Origin: Fulvivirga sp.
Lineage (GTDB): Bacteria > Bacteroidota > Bacteroidia > Cytophagales > Cyclobacteriaceae
Direction: 5' to 3'
Assembly (NCBI GenBank): GCA_028280565.1
Contig: JANQLQ010000228.1
Coordinates: 18,549-82,548 of the forward strand
Length of the DNA stretch: 64,000 nucleotides
The notes beneath the pieces were generated by a model, which was not told the DNA's origin, did no database searches, and was given only the letters and a program-made list of their open reading frames with translations. The first letter of the stretch is position 1, and each line of letters opens with the position of its first letter. Shown piece after piece: positions 21,129 through 31,790 of this stretch. A program made the position numbers and the translations under genes.

Positions 21129-23780
21129 TTAATAATGAAGAATGGTTAATGTTCCCTTAACTATGGGAATACCGGAACCTAAATTGATGATGTAGTAATA
21201 AGTTCCCGGGGATAGTGTGCTTCCCTGGAATGTACCGTCCCAGCTGTTATCATAATCTTCCCGATCAAATACAACACGACCTTCCGGGTCATACACCCTG
21301 ACATGATTGCCCGGATAGGTATTGATATTCCACACAACCCAGGTATCATTTCTTGTATCGCCATTTGGCGTAAGAATATTGCTTGACTCTATGATATAAG
21401 GGCTGCCTTCCATCTGGACAACTGACGTTGCTTCTTTGGTACAACCTTCTGATGTACTGGCCTGCACAGTATATACATGATTTTGATTCGGCTTTATGGT
21501 AATAGCTTCATCGTTCAGGTCACTTAAAATGCCAGGGCCATCCTGCCATATATAGTCGTAATCTCCATCCCCCGTTACGGTCAGCTCTATGATATCGCCT
21601 CGTGGTACCTTCTCTGTGTTATAACTTTTTGTAATATCAATACCTAGCTCATAGGCCGTGACCTTAAACACCCTGCTAAGGCTATCGGTACCGCCATTCA
21701 ATGTTCCTCCATCATCTTTGACGGTTACGGTGACATTTGCCTCTCCCACGATCCCTTCGTTAAGCTTATAGGTGACATCCCCCTTTCCCTCTTTCACTTC
21801 ACTGGCGGAAAGGTTGCTGAACAGGCTGCCATTATCAGTGGTCACCGCCAAACTCAGTTCCTGGTAAGTTTCAGGCCCGGGCGTCAATCCTTCCAGGGGA
21901 ACGGTATAGGTATCCGTATAATTGCAGTTATTTTGATCCGCTAACCCGGCCATGGTTGGTGCCTGGTTAGCTCCCAATGTAGTCACCTGCACCACGGACG
22001 TATAAGGGACCTCCTGGTCTGAGCCGAGACTATAGTCATTGAATGGCCTGACCCTATAGTAGTACAAAGTTGCCACCGTTGCTTCATTGTCAGTATAGGA
22101 AGTACTATTTTCCCCTAACGAAACCACCACTGTGAAATCCTCACCGTCCAAGGAGCGCTCAATATCAAAACCTGTTTCATTATGAGCATTATCTGTCCAG
22201 CTTAATTCTACTTCGGTTTCCGATAACGGTGTCGCGATCAACGACCCGGCCGGGAGGGGAAGGTTTTCATCATAAACAGTGGTGGCTTCTACAATGGATG
22301 AGTAAATAGAATTTCCCGAAGCACCGATCGCCCTGGCTTTGTAATAATAAGTGGTTAATAAATCAAGGTTGTTTTCTGTAAAAAAACTCACATCTATATC
22401 CACGGTATCAATAACTGTAAACGTACTTCCATCGGTGGACCTGGCTATTTCATAACCGGATTCATTGTTTGCCACATCATCCCAGCTGATAGAAATAGTG
22501 TATTCGGTAACCCCTGTAACCATTAAATTGGCTGGTGTGGCAGGTGCATCCAAAGGTATCCCAAATATTTGCCACTCCGCCACCTGGTAGGCATCAGACC
22601 CATGATTTTCGGTCATATTCAGCCGGTAGTATTGATACAGATCGCTATTTGCAAAGGTGAAAGAGCGCTCCTGGAACCGGGATGGAAAACTTTGATCGGT
22701 TTGGGTATCAAGGATTACCCAGTCTGCCCCGTCATTTGACCCCTCAAACGTCCAGTCCCTGGGGTCTCTTGACGGAGCGTCATTTGCGGAAGTAATGCTA
22801 TACTTGGTAACCAGGTGGTTTGAAAACGCAGATTCGGACTCATACTGTGTCCATAAAGTGGGTGTGAATCCTACTAAAAACTTAGTGTTTATATCATTAT
22901 CAATAAATTTCGGAGAGTTTTCATTTTCATTATCGTTCTCCTTGGATACGGTCAATGTACCTCCATCATCGGTGATATCAATAAAGGCACCACTATAATT
23001 CAATGTAGTTACTTCGGTTACCGGGGTAAAATCAGAAGTGCCAAAGGAATTGTAACTGCGGACCTGGTAGTAATAGGTAGTGCCCTGGCTGAGGCCATTA
23101 TCATAATAATTTATTTCATTGGCATTGAGATCAGCGATCTTTTGGAAGGTGATATTATCGGCAGATCTTTCCAGTTCGAAACCACTTTCTACTATACTGT
23201 TATCAGCCCAGGCCAGGAATACTTCATTCCCGGCGGATGATACAGCACTTAGGTTGGTGGGTGCTTCGGGCACCTTTGCCTCCAGCAACCGCCACTCACC
23301 CAACTGAAAAGTACCGGAACCATTCAGTACAGTGATATGTAACCGATAATACTCGTAAGCCACACTGTTTTCAATTTCAAATGCTGTCGTGTTGAATCTC
23401 TCACCCAGCTGCATATTGGAACGGGTATCCAAAACTGTCCAGTCTGTACCATTAAGCGAACCTTCCAGGATCCAGTCCTTGGGATCTCTTTCAGGAGCAT
23501 CATTACCTGTGGTGAGTGTGTATATACCCACTACTGCGGGTGTATTGAGCTGAAATTGTATCCACTGCAGGCCGGGAAAATGCGAAAGGAATTTTGTATT
23601 GATATCATTATCGATCACTTTGGTTGATCCTTCTCCCGCATCGCTACCGCCACCATTTTCTTCGTGAACAGTAAGTGTACCTCCAGTGGCTGTAATATCC
23701 TGCGAGAAACCTTGTAAACCTGCTGCTATGGAAACAGTAGTATTCAGGATGATGTATATTATATGTTTATAAATTCTCAT
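21129..23780 (-). CDS. Discoidin (F5/8 type C-like) x2 and FN3-repeat protein with gliding-motility (CHU_C/type-B T9SS) C-terminal domain
   Basis: KVIDNDINTKFL...RDPKDWILEGSLNGTDWTVLDT occurs twice; several FN3 repeats (APTNLSAVSSAGNEVFLAWADNS); C-term ESSNILTPNGDTRNDTWVVWNINTYPGNHVRVYDPEGRVVF. Start placed at MRIYKHI. Confidence 0.9.
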   Translation of the reverse strand: MRIYKHIIYIILNTTVSIAAGLQGFSQDITATGGTLTVHEENGGGSDAGEGSTKVIDNDINTKFLSHFPGLQWIQFQLNTPAVVGIYTLTTGNDAPERDPKDWILEGSLNGTDWTVLDTRSNMQLGERFNTTAFEIENSVAYEYYRLHITVLNGSGTFQLGEWRLLEAKVPEAPTNLSAVSSAGNEVFLAWADNSIVESGFELERSADNITFQKIADLNANEINYYDNGLSQGTTYYYQVRSYNSFGTSDFTPVTEVTTLNYSGAFIDITDDGGTLTVSKENDNENENSPKFIDNDINTKFLVGFTPTLWTQYESESAFSNHLVTKYSITSANDAPSRDPRDWTFEGSNDGADWVILDTQTDQSFPSRFQERSFTFANSDLYQYYRLNMTENHGSDAYQVAEWQIFGIPLDAPATPANLMVTGVTEYTISISWDDVANNESGYEIARSTDGSTFTVIDTVDIDVSFFTENNLDLLTTYYYKARAIGASGNSIYSSIVEATTVYDENLPLPAGSLIATPLSETEVELSWTDNAHNETGFDIERSLDGEDFTVVVSLGENSTSYTDNEATVATLYYYRVRPFNDYSLGSDQEVPYTSVVQVTTLGANQAPTMAGLADQNNCNYTDTYTVPLEGLTPGPETYQELSLAVTTDNGSLFSNLSASEVKEGKGDVTYKLNEGIVGEANVTVTVKDDGGTLNGGTDSLSRVFKVTAYELGIDITKSYNTEKVPRGDIIELTVTGDGDYDYIWQDGPGILSDLNDEAITIKPNQNHVYTVQASTSEGCTKEATSVVQMEGSPYIIESSNILTPNGDTRNDTWVVWNINTYPGNHVRVYDPEGRVVFDREDYDNSWDGTFQGSTLSPGTYYYIINLGSGIPIVKGTLTILHY

Positions 23781-23845
23781 TTGTTTGGATTTTATTCGAA
23801 AGAACATAAACTACGCGGGTATGGTAGTTAGTGCCGGTGTGCTCC

Positions 23846-25660
23846 TTACCAACCCGTGTTCTGCACCAGTTTTGTATTTATATTGATCTCGTCCTGTGGA
23901 ATGGGCCACAGATAGTGACGTTTATCAAAAATTCGGGTTTCGAATGGGACCTTATTATAAAAATTATTGATATCCGGAGCATTGATATCCAGGCCGATAG
24001 TAGGTCCGTCAAAAACTTCCTCGGCTATTTTCCATCGTCGTGCGTCGAAATAGCGTACATTTTCAAAAGCTAATTCCACTCTTCGTTCTTTCCTGATAGC
24101 TTCCCGCATGGCGTCTTTGCCGACGGGGGCTTCCAGCTCACTGGAGCCGTATTCCGGAACACCTGCCCTGTTCCTGACCAGGTTAATATACTCCAGGACC
24201 TCCGGGTCCCCTGGAGACGATTCATTAAGCGCTTCTGCATAATCCAGGTAAATTTCAGCCAGCCGCAACATGCTATTGGCCCTGTTCCCACTGGACCAGG
24301 CGCCGAGCCCCATATTCTTCCTAGCAATGTATCCTGTCGGGGAGTAATCATTCCCCCCGGCTTTTCTTCCCGAATTACCCTCAAACCACGTACGTGTGAT
24401 GATATCGCCTGTATTCCGGTTGAGCCATAAGGTATTATCAAAAGTAATACTGGCGTAAAAACGTGGCTCGCGATCCACCCATTGATTAAATATTTCGCGT
24501 TCCGTGAAATCGTAGGGTACCCGGAAACTGGAAAATCCGGATGTTTTATATCCTGATTGTGGGTCGTCGATAGATCTGCCATTGGCCATAAAATATGCAT
24601 CAACCATGGCCTGGGTAGCTCCCAACCCACCACTACCGCGGGCTTCACTTGAGCTGCCCGAATGAAATGGTGTCATTTCATACTGTCTTGATCCTATATC
24701 AGATGCAGGACGGGCCAAAATAATTTCCTCATTCCACTCATCAAGCATTACATCCCTGGTCGATAGATAGGGATCAAACTGTCCCTGGCTGTTGCTCTTT
24801 CTATACAGGTTAAAGGTACCCGGCACAAATTCCGTGATAAACTGCCGGTAGGACTCCGCGGCAGCTCCCCATTTGTCTTCATCATAGCCCTGGCTGATCA
24901 AATGTGCGCCATCATCATTCACCAGGTTGGCATAGTCTGGATTTCCGTTAAACAAAGGGCTGGCTGCCAGTAGTAAAGCCTGTGATCGGATAGCCATGGC
25001 ATAGGGCCTGGTAATTCTCCCATAGGCATCGTCATTCCGGGGAACATTTGGCAGGCCAAGCATGGCTTCGTTCAACTCGCTGACAATGTATTCCACACAT
25101 TCATCAAATGTATTCCTGGGAAGATGGATCTGCTCTACCGGCGCATCAGGTGGAATAGGCGTATCCCCCATCAGTACCACCGGGCCAAATAAGCGTATAA
25201 GATGATAGTAAAAAATGGCCCGCAATGCCCGTGCTTCCGCATGATATTGAAGTTCCAGTTGCGGAACACAATCCTGGCATTCGTATACATTCTGCATAAA
25301 ATAACTTGCATTACGGATCCCCCGGTAAAAATTAGTCCACTTGTCATTGACAAATCCTGTTGTAGGGTTCCAAGTCCCGATGTTCATTTCATTGCTCGAA
25401 ACAAATGACCATACATATTCTGCTTCATCAGACCCACCCGTCCATGGGCCTGCATTGTTGGACAAAAACCTTTGGGATAACTCATCAGGAAGTACGGAAT
25501 AGACGTTGGCCAGGTACTGCTCTACCGTATTCTCCGTGGCAAAGGTCTGATCCAGGGTGAGCCGGTCATCCGGTACCTGGTCCAGGAAATCATTACATGA
25601 AGTAATCAAAGTGATAATAAATACTGTAGTTACTAGTACATATATTTTCATCGTTTTCAT
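23846..25660 (-). CDS. SusD/RagB family lipoprotein
   Basis: Lipobox (LITSCNDFLDQVPDD), LRAIFYYHLIRLFGPVVLMGD, RLAEIYLDYAEALNESSPG, RRVELAFENVRYFDARRW. Confidence 0.95.
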   Translation of the reverse strand: MKTMKIYVLVTTVFIITLITSCNDFLDQVPDDRLTLDQTFATENTVEQYLANVYSVLPDELSQRFLSNNAGPWTGGSDEAEYVWSFVSSNEMNIGTWNPTTGFVNDKWTNFYRGIRNASYFMQNVYECQDCVPQLELQYHAEARALRAIFYYHLIRLFGPVVLMGDTPIPPDAPVEQIHLPRNTFDECVEYIVSELNEAMLGLPNVPRNDDAYGRITRPYAMAIRSQALLLAASPLFNGNPDYANLVNDDGAHLISQGYDEDKWGAAAESYRQFITEFVPGTFNLYRKSNSQGQFDPYLSTRDVMLDEWNEEIILARPASDIGSRQYEMTPFHSGSSSEARGSGGLGATQAMVDAYFMANGRSIDDPQSGYKTSGFSSFRVPYDFTEREIFNQWVDREPRFYASITFDNTLWLNRNTGDIITRTWFEGNSGRKAGGNDYSPTGYIARKNMGLGAWSSGNRANSMLRLAEIYLDYAEALNESSPGDPEVLEYINLVRNRAGVPEYGSSELEAPVGKDAMREAIRKERRVELAFENVRYFDARRWKIAEEVFDGPTIGLDINAPDINNFYNKVPFETRIFDKRHYLWPIPQDEININTKLVQNTGW

Positions 25661-25664
25661 GTTA

Positions 25665-28600
25665 TTAAAATTGTAAGTTGAGACCTAGCGAATAGATTGT
25701 GCTGTTGGGGTATCGTGCACCATTGGAAGTGAACAGTTCAGGGTCCCAGGTATCGAATTTGCTGAATGTGAGAAGGTTTACACCTCTCATGTATATGCGC
25801 GCATTTTTCATCTTCAGGACCTGGGCAACATGTACGGGTAAGGTATACCCCAGCTCAGCTGTTTTAAGACGCAGAAAGTCAATATCCCTGAGCCACCACG
25901 TGCTCGCCTGGGTATTGTTACCCTGTCCTATTGCTGAAGAGCCATAAGACAGCCTAGGATACATGGCATTGGGGTCAGGATCTTCTTCCGTCCACCTGTC
26001 CAGCGCTACCTTATACAGGTTGGCTCCTCCTCCATCTCCCTGGAATGGAATTATCCCAGTGCCACTCATGATTATATCTGCCTCCGCCTGCCCCTGGAAA
26101 AACAAGCTCATATCAAAATTACGATAGCCTAAACTGATGCCAAAGCCATAGGTAAGCGCCGGAACATCTCCCTGCCCGATCCGCGAAATATCATAGGCAT
26201 CAATGCGGCCATCTTCATTAAGATCCTTGTATTTGATATCCCCGGGCATTACTTCTCCGAATTGCTCCGCGAACCCCCCATCCTCCGGAGTTATAAAACC
26301 ATCACCATTAGCATCATCTTCAAAAGTAAATAGTCTCTCTGCGGTAAATCCATAGCGCGCCAGTACCGGGTCACCCCTGCGTTCCATCCATGGGTATTGC
26401 TGTCCAGGCTGGCCGTTCTCCAGTATTTTATTCCGGTTGTAGGAAAACGTTCCTCTGAAACCCACGATCAGGTTCCTGAAACTCTTATCAAAATTGATCG
26501 AACCATCAAATCCCTTGTTTTCAACAATACCTATGTTGCCAAAGGGATCAGCATTTAAGCCGATGTAATTCGGTATATCAGCCCTCCCTAAAAAGGCCCC
26601 TTCGGTATATTCCTTAAACACATCAAATATGATCCCCAGGCGATAATTGAACATGTTGATCTCTACCCCCAGGTCCTGCTTGCGCGCCTCTGCCCATGTG
26701 ACATCCACGGCATAGGAATTTTCAAAAATACCATCATACCCGATCCTGTTCTTCCCATAGGTATATCCTCTATCTCCTGCCCTGACCACCTCCCCAATGT
26801 AGGCAAACCTGCCCGCCCCGGAAGCGGACCCTACTTTACCGTCCGTATACCTGATCTTAAGAAAATCAATTACGCCGCCGACAAGAGGCTTAAAGAATTT
26901 CTCATTGGAAATTGCCCAGCCTACCCCGAAAGCCGGGAAGAATCCGTACCTCTGGGAGGGTGCAAAATTCTCAGACCCGTTATAGCCTGCGTTAAACTCA
27001 ACAAAGTACCGGTCATCGTAGGCGTAGGTAACCCTTCCGGCCAATCCCTGGTTTCTGAAGGGTATGGATTCCGTGAAATTATCTGCAAATGCATTTAAAT
27101 AGTCGGTTTTATTGAACAGTAGTAATCCCCCTAAACGATGCTTGTCAAAAGCCCTATCGTAATTGAAGGAGGCTTCCATATAAAACCGCCTGTTTCCTCC
27201 ATTGGAACGTTCATAACCTAGGAAATTTTGTCCCTGGAACGTGGGTACCGTACCCAAGTTCAGGGTCCCGTCCGGGTGCCTTGGGTTATTTACATCTACA
27301 ATCCACGTGTCTTCACGTTTTCCCCTCTGAATGCGATGTTCATTATAGGCATCAAAAGCAAACATGGCCGTGGCGGAAAGTCCTTCGGTTAAACCATCCA
27401 GGTCCTGTGTTACCCGCAGGTTTGAATACAACTGGTTACGATCATGATTCTGATACCCCCTGAGTGTTGCATCAGCATAGGGATTTCTCATACCACCATT
27501 CGGACTTCTTCCGGGAACAAATCCGCCGGGATACATGACCGGATACTCCACCGGGCTCACCTCAAGCGCGCCATTGAATATCGTGTTGGCCGATTCCCCG
27601 GGATAATTACCCACGGACAAATAACCCTGGATCCCCAGGTCCACCTTAGTTGTGGAAGTCAGGTCCATCGTGACATTGGTAGTGACATTGTACCTTGTGA
27701 AACGGGCTTTTGAGTCATATTGCGCCAGGGCGTCAGTATTGTACAGGCCTGTTTCATCGTAATAACCCAATGACACATAATACTTTGAAGTAGCTGAACC
27801 ACCATTTACATTCATGGTGGCCTGCCGGTTGTACCCATAGTCCCTGAACACCTCGTCCATCCAATTGACGTCGGGGTAAACAAACGGGTCATATTTACTT
27901 TCTGTTCTTTCAATGACCTCCTGGCTGAATCTCGGGGCTTCCCCCCTGGTAGTAAGCGCCTCATTGGATAGTTTCATGTAATCGACACCTCCAAGTAGTT
28001 CAGGTGTCTGTGTAAAACGGGTAACGCCCTGGTTAAAATCAAACGTGATCGTTGGCCTGCCTTCCTTTCCTTTTTTGGTATTTATCAGGATCACCCCATT
28101 GGCTCCCCTGACACCATACACCGCGGTGGCTGAGGCGTCTTTTAGAATACTGAAGGATTCAATATCCTGGGGGTCTATATTATTCATCGACCGTTCCACG
28201 CCATCCACAAGGACCAGTGGACTACTACCCCCGCTCATGGTGGAAATACCCCTGATCCATATATCCGCCCCATCATAACCCGGCTCTCCCGATCTCTGGA
28301 CACCGGTTATGCCTGCAAGGCGTCCTGCCAGCATGGTACTGATATTGGCCACGGGATGATCCAGTTCACGGGCAGGAATACTGGATTGGGCACCAGTAAA
28401 GCTGATCTTTCTCTGTTCTCCAAAGCCTACTACAATGACCTCTTCGAGTGACTGGATATCCTGTACTAGGCTGACATCTATGCTATTTCGGTTTGCAATG
28501 GGTATTTCCTCCACCTGGTACCCAACAAAACTGAAAATCAAAACCCCATCAGCCGGCGCTTCGAGCGAATACCTGCCATCTGAATTGGTAATAGTGCCCA

Positions 28601-29078
28601 GGTTGGTGTCTTTTATCCGCACGTTGACACCGGGTATTCCTTCACCATTGTCTGTTACGGTACCCGTAACCATTATATTTTGAAAAACAACCTCTATATT
28701 GCCTTTTGAATAGGCATTTTTCATTTTTTTAACGTTTATGAGGTTGTTGACTTGTCTGAAACGCAGATCGGTGACCCGCGAAATTTTTACCAGGATGTCA
28801 TTAACAGAAAGCTTTCCGGATATATCAATCCGGGCTTTACGATCTACGTGGCTTTTGTCATAGATAAAGCTGAATTCTGTTTCCTTTTCTATGGTTTTAA
28901 ATATCTCAAGGATAGAAGCACTCCTGGCATCCATTTCTACAAATACCTCCTTGACGCTCCTGTTCTGTGCCTTTCCGTTACTCGCCGCCAGGACCCCCGC
29001 AAAAAATATTTGTAAAAAAAAACCATACAACAATAATTTCGAGCTCATTATAAGTAAGAACTGTAGATGATTTCTCAT
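25665..29078 (-). CDS. SusC/RagA TonB-linked outer membrane protein with N-terminal STN signalling domain
   Basis: STN domain, carboxypeptidase-regulatory-like domain, plug (PLVLVDGVERSMNNIDPQDIESFSILKDASATAVYGVRGANGVILINTKKG). Confidence 0.96.
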   Translation of the reverse strand: MRNHLQFLLIMSSKLLLYGFFLQIFFAGVLAASNGKAQNRSVKEVFVEMDARSASILEIFKTIEKETEFSFIYDKSHVDRKARIDISGKLSVNDILVKISRVTDLRFRQVNNLINVKKMKNAYSKGNIEVVFQNIMVTGTVTDNGEGIPGVNVRIKDTNLGTITNSDGRYSLEAPADGVLIFSFVGYQVEEIPIANRNSIDVSLVQDIQSLEEVIVVGFGEQRKISFTGAQSSIPARELDHPVANISTMLAGRLAGITGVQRSGEPGYDGADIWIRGISTMSGGSSPLVLVDGVERSMNNIDPQDIESFSILKDASATAVYGVRGANGVILINTKKGKEGRPTITFDFNQGVTRFTQTPELLGGVDYMKLSNEALTTRGEAPRFSQEVIERTESKYDPFVYPDVNWMDEVFRDYGYNRQATMNVNGGSATSKYYVSLGYYDETGLYNTDALAQYDSKARFTRYNVTTNVTMDLTSTTKVDLGIQGYLSVGNYPGESANTIFNGALEVSPVEYPVMYPGGFVPGRSPNGGMRNPYADATLRGYQNHDRNQLYSNLRVTQDLDGLTEGLSATAMFAFDAYNEHRIQRGKREDTWIVDVNNPRHPDGTLNLGTVPTFQGQNFLGYERSNGGNRRFYMEASFNYDRAFDKHRLGGLLLFNKTDYLNAFADNFTESIPFRNQGLAGRVTYAYDDRYFVEFNAGYNGSENFAPSQRYGFFPAFGVGWAISNEKFFKPLVGGVIDFLKIRYTDGKVGSASGAGRFAYIGEVVRAGDRGYTYGKNRIGYDGIFENSYAVDVTWAEARKQDLGVEINMFNYRLGIIFDVFKEYTEGAFLGRADIPNYIGLNADPFGNIGIVENKGFDGSINFDKSFRNLIVGFRGTFSYNRNKILENGQPGQQYPWMERRGDPVLARYGFTAERLFTFEDDANGDGFITPEDGGFAEQFGEVMPGDIKYKDLNEDGRIDAYDISRIGQGDVPALTYGFGISLGYRNFDMSLFFQGQAEADIIMSGTGIIPFQGDGGGANLYKVALDRWTEEDPDPNAMYPRLSYGSSAIGQGNNTQASTWWLRDIDFLRLKTAELGYTLPVHVAQVLKMKNARIYMRGVNLLTFSKFDTWDPELFTSNGARYPNSTIYSLGLNLQF

Positions 29079-29226
29079 ACTTTTGAAGTGTTAAAAGTTG
29101 TCAATCGATTAATGATCAATCCGTTCTGCGAATCGCCAAATTCCATACAGAAGGATTGATGAAGATTAGATAACCCGGGGGTTGTATAGCTCCCGGTTTT
29201 TTTCTGTAGATCGTCAGTTCATAGGC

Positions 29227-30273
29227 TTAAAATTTAAGTTCAACATTTTTTCCAGTGATCTCGAACTCCAGGTCGTACGTAAAACCCAAGCTATTCAAGA
29301 CCTGCTCCAAGGTCTTATTTTCAAAACGCCCGTTCACCTTCCATTGCGAGTGAGGCTGACCGCTAGTTTTGATCTTTACTCCATACCACCGCTCAAGTGT
29401 TACAATTACTTCTTGCAGGCTGTTATCCTTAAATACCAGGATACCATCTTTCCAACCGAATGTGATCAGTGGATCAATCCTCACCTTTTCGATCTTATTG
29501 CCACCCTGGGAGATCATCAACCCCTCTCCAGGATCCAATACTTGTCCCTGGGAGTTGCTGTCGTTTAGTTTTTTGACTTTCACCTTACCGGTTTTTAGTG
29601 ATATCTCCAGGCGGTCCTCACCATCGAAAGCCCTTACATTGAAGGAAGTTCCTAGCGCGGTGGTCACGATATCCCTGCTGATCACGTTAAATGGCCTGCT
29701 TACGTCGGGTTTTACCTCGAAAAAGGCCTCTCCCTCCACTCTTACCGTTCTGCTGTGTTTCCCGTAGTCAGAATCATAGGTTAGCCTGCTGTCAGCGTTA
29801 AGGATTACCCGGGTCCTGTCAGGAAGTAGTATAGTGGATTTACGCCCCTGCGGATTTTCCTTTTTAATTATGGCCAGTTGCTCATTTGCGTTCTCACTTG
29901 TTTCCTGTAGTGAACTCTTCCACCAAAGGACACCCAGGCAAATCAGCAGGAATGACGCTGCTATTTTGTAAAATAATTTCGTTGATCGCAGGCGCTTTCT
30001 TTTAGGATCAAACTCCGAAGGACCTGTTTTTATCGAAGTTTGGGCGATAATATTCGACAGGATCTTATCTTTATCCCCAGGCTTAAGCGGGAACTTCCGG
30101 TACTCCAAAGACCTTAAAAACTCGCGGGCAGCATTTACCAACTCCACTTTATCCGGGTTATTCTCAAGCCGCTTGTTCCAAAAGAGATCCCGTTCGTAGG
30201 TAGGTTCCAGGATCCACTTTCTAAAGTCTTCATTGGCAAGCAACTCGATCAATGTGTCTTTGTCGTTCTTCAT
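29227..30273 (-). CDS. FecR family anti-sigma factor
   Basis: ILLPDRTRVILNADSRLTYDSDYGKHSRTVRVEGEAFFEVKPDVSRPFNVISRDIVTTALGTSFNVRAF; single TM; DUF4974-like C-terminus. Confidence 0.95.
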   Translation of the reverse strand: MKNDKDTLIELLANEDFRKWILEPTYERDLFWNKRLENNPDKVELVNAAREFLRSLEYRKFPLKPGDKDKILSNIIAQTSIKTGPSEFDPKRKRLRSTKLFYKIAASFLLICLGVLWWKSSLQETSENANEQLAIIKKENPQGRKSTILLPDRTRVILNADSRLTYDSDYGKHSRTVRVEGEAFFEVKPDVSRPFNVISRDIVTTALGTSFNVRAFDGEDRLEISLKTGKVKVKKLNDSNSQGQVLDPGEGLMISQGGNKIEKVRIDPLITFGWKDGILVFKDNSLQEVIVTLERWYGVKIKTSGQPHSQWKVNGRFENKTLEQVLNSLGFTYDLEFEITGKNVELKF

Positions 30274-30286
30274 ATAATGGAGGGTT

Positions 30287-30376
30287 CATCTCTATAAGTG
30301 CTCGACATGGAAAAGGACCTCAAAAAAATCAGAAAAATAAGGATGCCTGTCAAAAAGAATAGATTGAAGCCATAGC
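30287..30376 (-). promoter_or_regulatory. Leader repeat copy A upstream of fecR: candidate ECF-sigma promoter (GAGGTCCTTTT-N-GCACTTATAGAGATG)
   Basis: Homologous to 31791-31879 and directly upstream of the fecR start (30273). Confidence 0.5.
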
Positions 30377-30516
30377 CTTGATAATCAGCAGTAAAATAGC
30401 ACTACCATGAGGAAAAACGGGTAAGCAAACACTAACGAAAATTCTCCTGCTCCCCTCCTTGAATGCCTTTCTTTTCAAAAGACCGGCTTAAAAGCCTGGG
30501 CTGCAGCTGAGTGTTG

Positions 30517-31659
30517 TTACCTGATTTCAGTGATATCAACGTGTAAAAGAGCAGGAACCAGCTCCAGCCCGTAGGTTGTTAGCAAATAGTTTTTGGCGCT
30601 GTCAAAAGACGCATGGGGAAACCTGAATTCAAATAAGCCATTTAATTTGGTTTTATCAGTAATATAGGTTCCAAATCTGTTTTCCAGTTCCCTCGCTAAA
30701 TCCATCACCCCCACACCTTCCCCTTTCCAAAAGGTTCGACCAGCAGAAACCCCGGTACCATTATATACGTGTCTATGATTGATCGCATTGGCCCTAAAAG
30801 CACTGTCATTGCTTAATACCAGGTCAAAACCATTTACCTGCTTTGGTTTGATCTTCATTTCAAGAGATAGCTCATCCAATAAAGCCCTAGTAATTGCCTT
30901 TTTAACATCAGCCCGTGATAATTCCTTTGGAATTTTAAAACGAATATCATAACGATTCATATCCGCGACGAGGATCCTGCTTTTGCTTTTTTGAAGAAGA
31001 AATTCCAATACCTGGTCAAGCGATTGATTAACGATGCTTAATTCCGTCGGGTTGAACTGCATACCCGACGCTCCTTCCATATAGTTATTTTTGGAGATGG
31101 TAATGGGGTAACGAGGCTCCTGGTCCAATTCACTGACCCAATTTGATACAGAGGTACTTTCAAAGGTTAGCACTTTTGAATAATACTGTTTTTCGAGTAC
31201 CACATCGATCAGCCCGGTGTCCAGGTGCGAGGGATACCCTGCCCACCGCAAAATGCCCTCTTTATCGATCAGAAAGGTCGTAGGATAACCCCCTACCTCA
31301 AAGGCTTTTATCGTTTTGTAGGTACTGTCCACGCCTATGTTCGCAAACATGATCTTCTTAGAAAGAAACTCCTGTATCCCAGGCCTTTTTTCATAGGTAA
31401 TCGCAACGAAAACTATACTATCGTCTTTATAACGTTCGGCTAGTTCGTTCAAATGAGGGATGGTGTAAACACATGGGGCACAATGTGTGAACCAAAAATC
31501 CAAAACCACCGCCTGGCCTTCCATTTTCTTAAAGTCCTGGTGCGGATTATCGATCCATTCGTCTACCAGGATTGCAGGAGCCTTTTTGCCAATTTCTGTT
31601 TGAGCAAGAACATCCAAGGCAATCAATACTAAAATATTCGTGAGTATACTTCTTGTCAT
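30517..31659 (-). CDS. TlpA-like thioredoxin-fold protein with C-terminal DUF3738-like (TIGR03435-type) region
   Basis: VVLDFWFTHCAPCVYTIPHLNELAERYKD (CxxC), YPTTFLIDKEGILRWAGYPSHLD; C-term GVGVMDLARELENRFGTYITDKTKLNGLFEFRF. Confidence 0.82.
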   Translation of the reverse strand: MTRSILTNILVLIALDVLAQTEIGKKAPAILVDEWIDNPHQDFKKMEGQAVVLDFWFTHCAPCVYTIPHLNELAERYKDDSIVFVAITYEKRPGIQEFLSKKIMFANIGVDSTYKTIKAFEVGGYPTTFLIDKEGILRWAGYPSHLDTGLIDVVLEKQYYSKVLTFESTSVSNWVSELDQEPRYPITISKNNYMEGASGMQFNPTELSIVNQSLDQVLEFLLQKSKSRILVADMNRYDIRFKIPKELSRADVKKAITRALLDELSLEMKIKPKQVNGFDLVLSNDSAFRANAINHRHVYNGTGVSAGRTFWKGEGVGVMDLARELENRFGTYITDKTKLNGLFEFRFPHASFDSAKNYLLTTYGLELVPALLHVDITEIR

Positions 31660-31790
31660 GATTACTTAAAGATCAATTTGTATTGTGTTACGCTTTTCTT
31701 TTTATTTTGCCAACTTTAGATTGGTAATGTTCTATTGTTTGCTCAATAAGCCTTTAGAATAAATACAAAACTTCCAATTAATAAAGGCTC

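Noticed and set aside
21129-23780. Tandem repeats within the discoidin/FN3 protein as a possible DNA-level repeat array
   Set aside because: Repetition is at protein-domain level (FN3 and discoidin) with diverged DNA; normal for this protein class.
29180-29215. Terminator-like hairpin cccggg...cccggttttttt between fecR and susC
   Set aside because: The T-run follows the stem only on the + strand, whereas the genes here are on the - strand; stem short and bulged, so not reported as a terminator.
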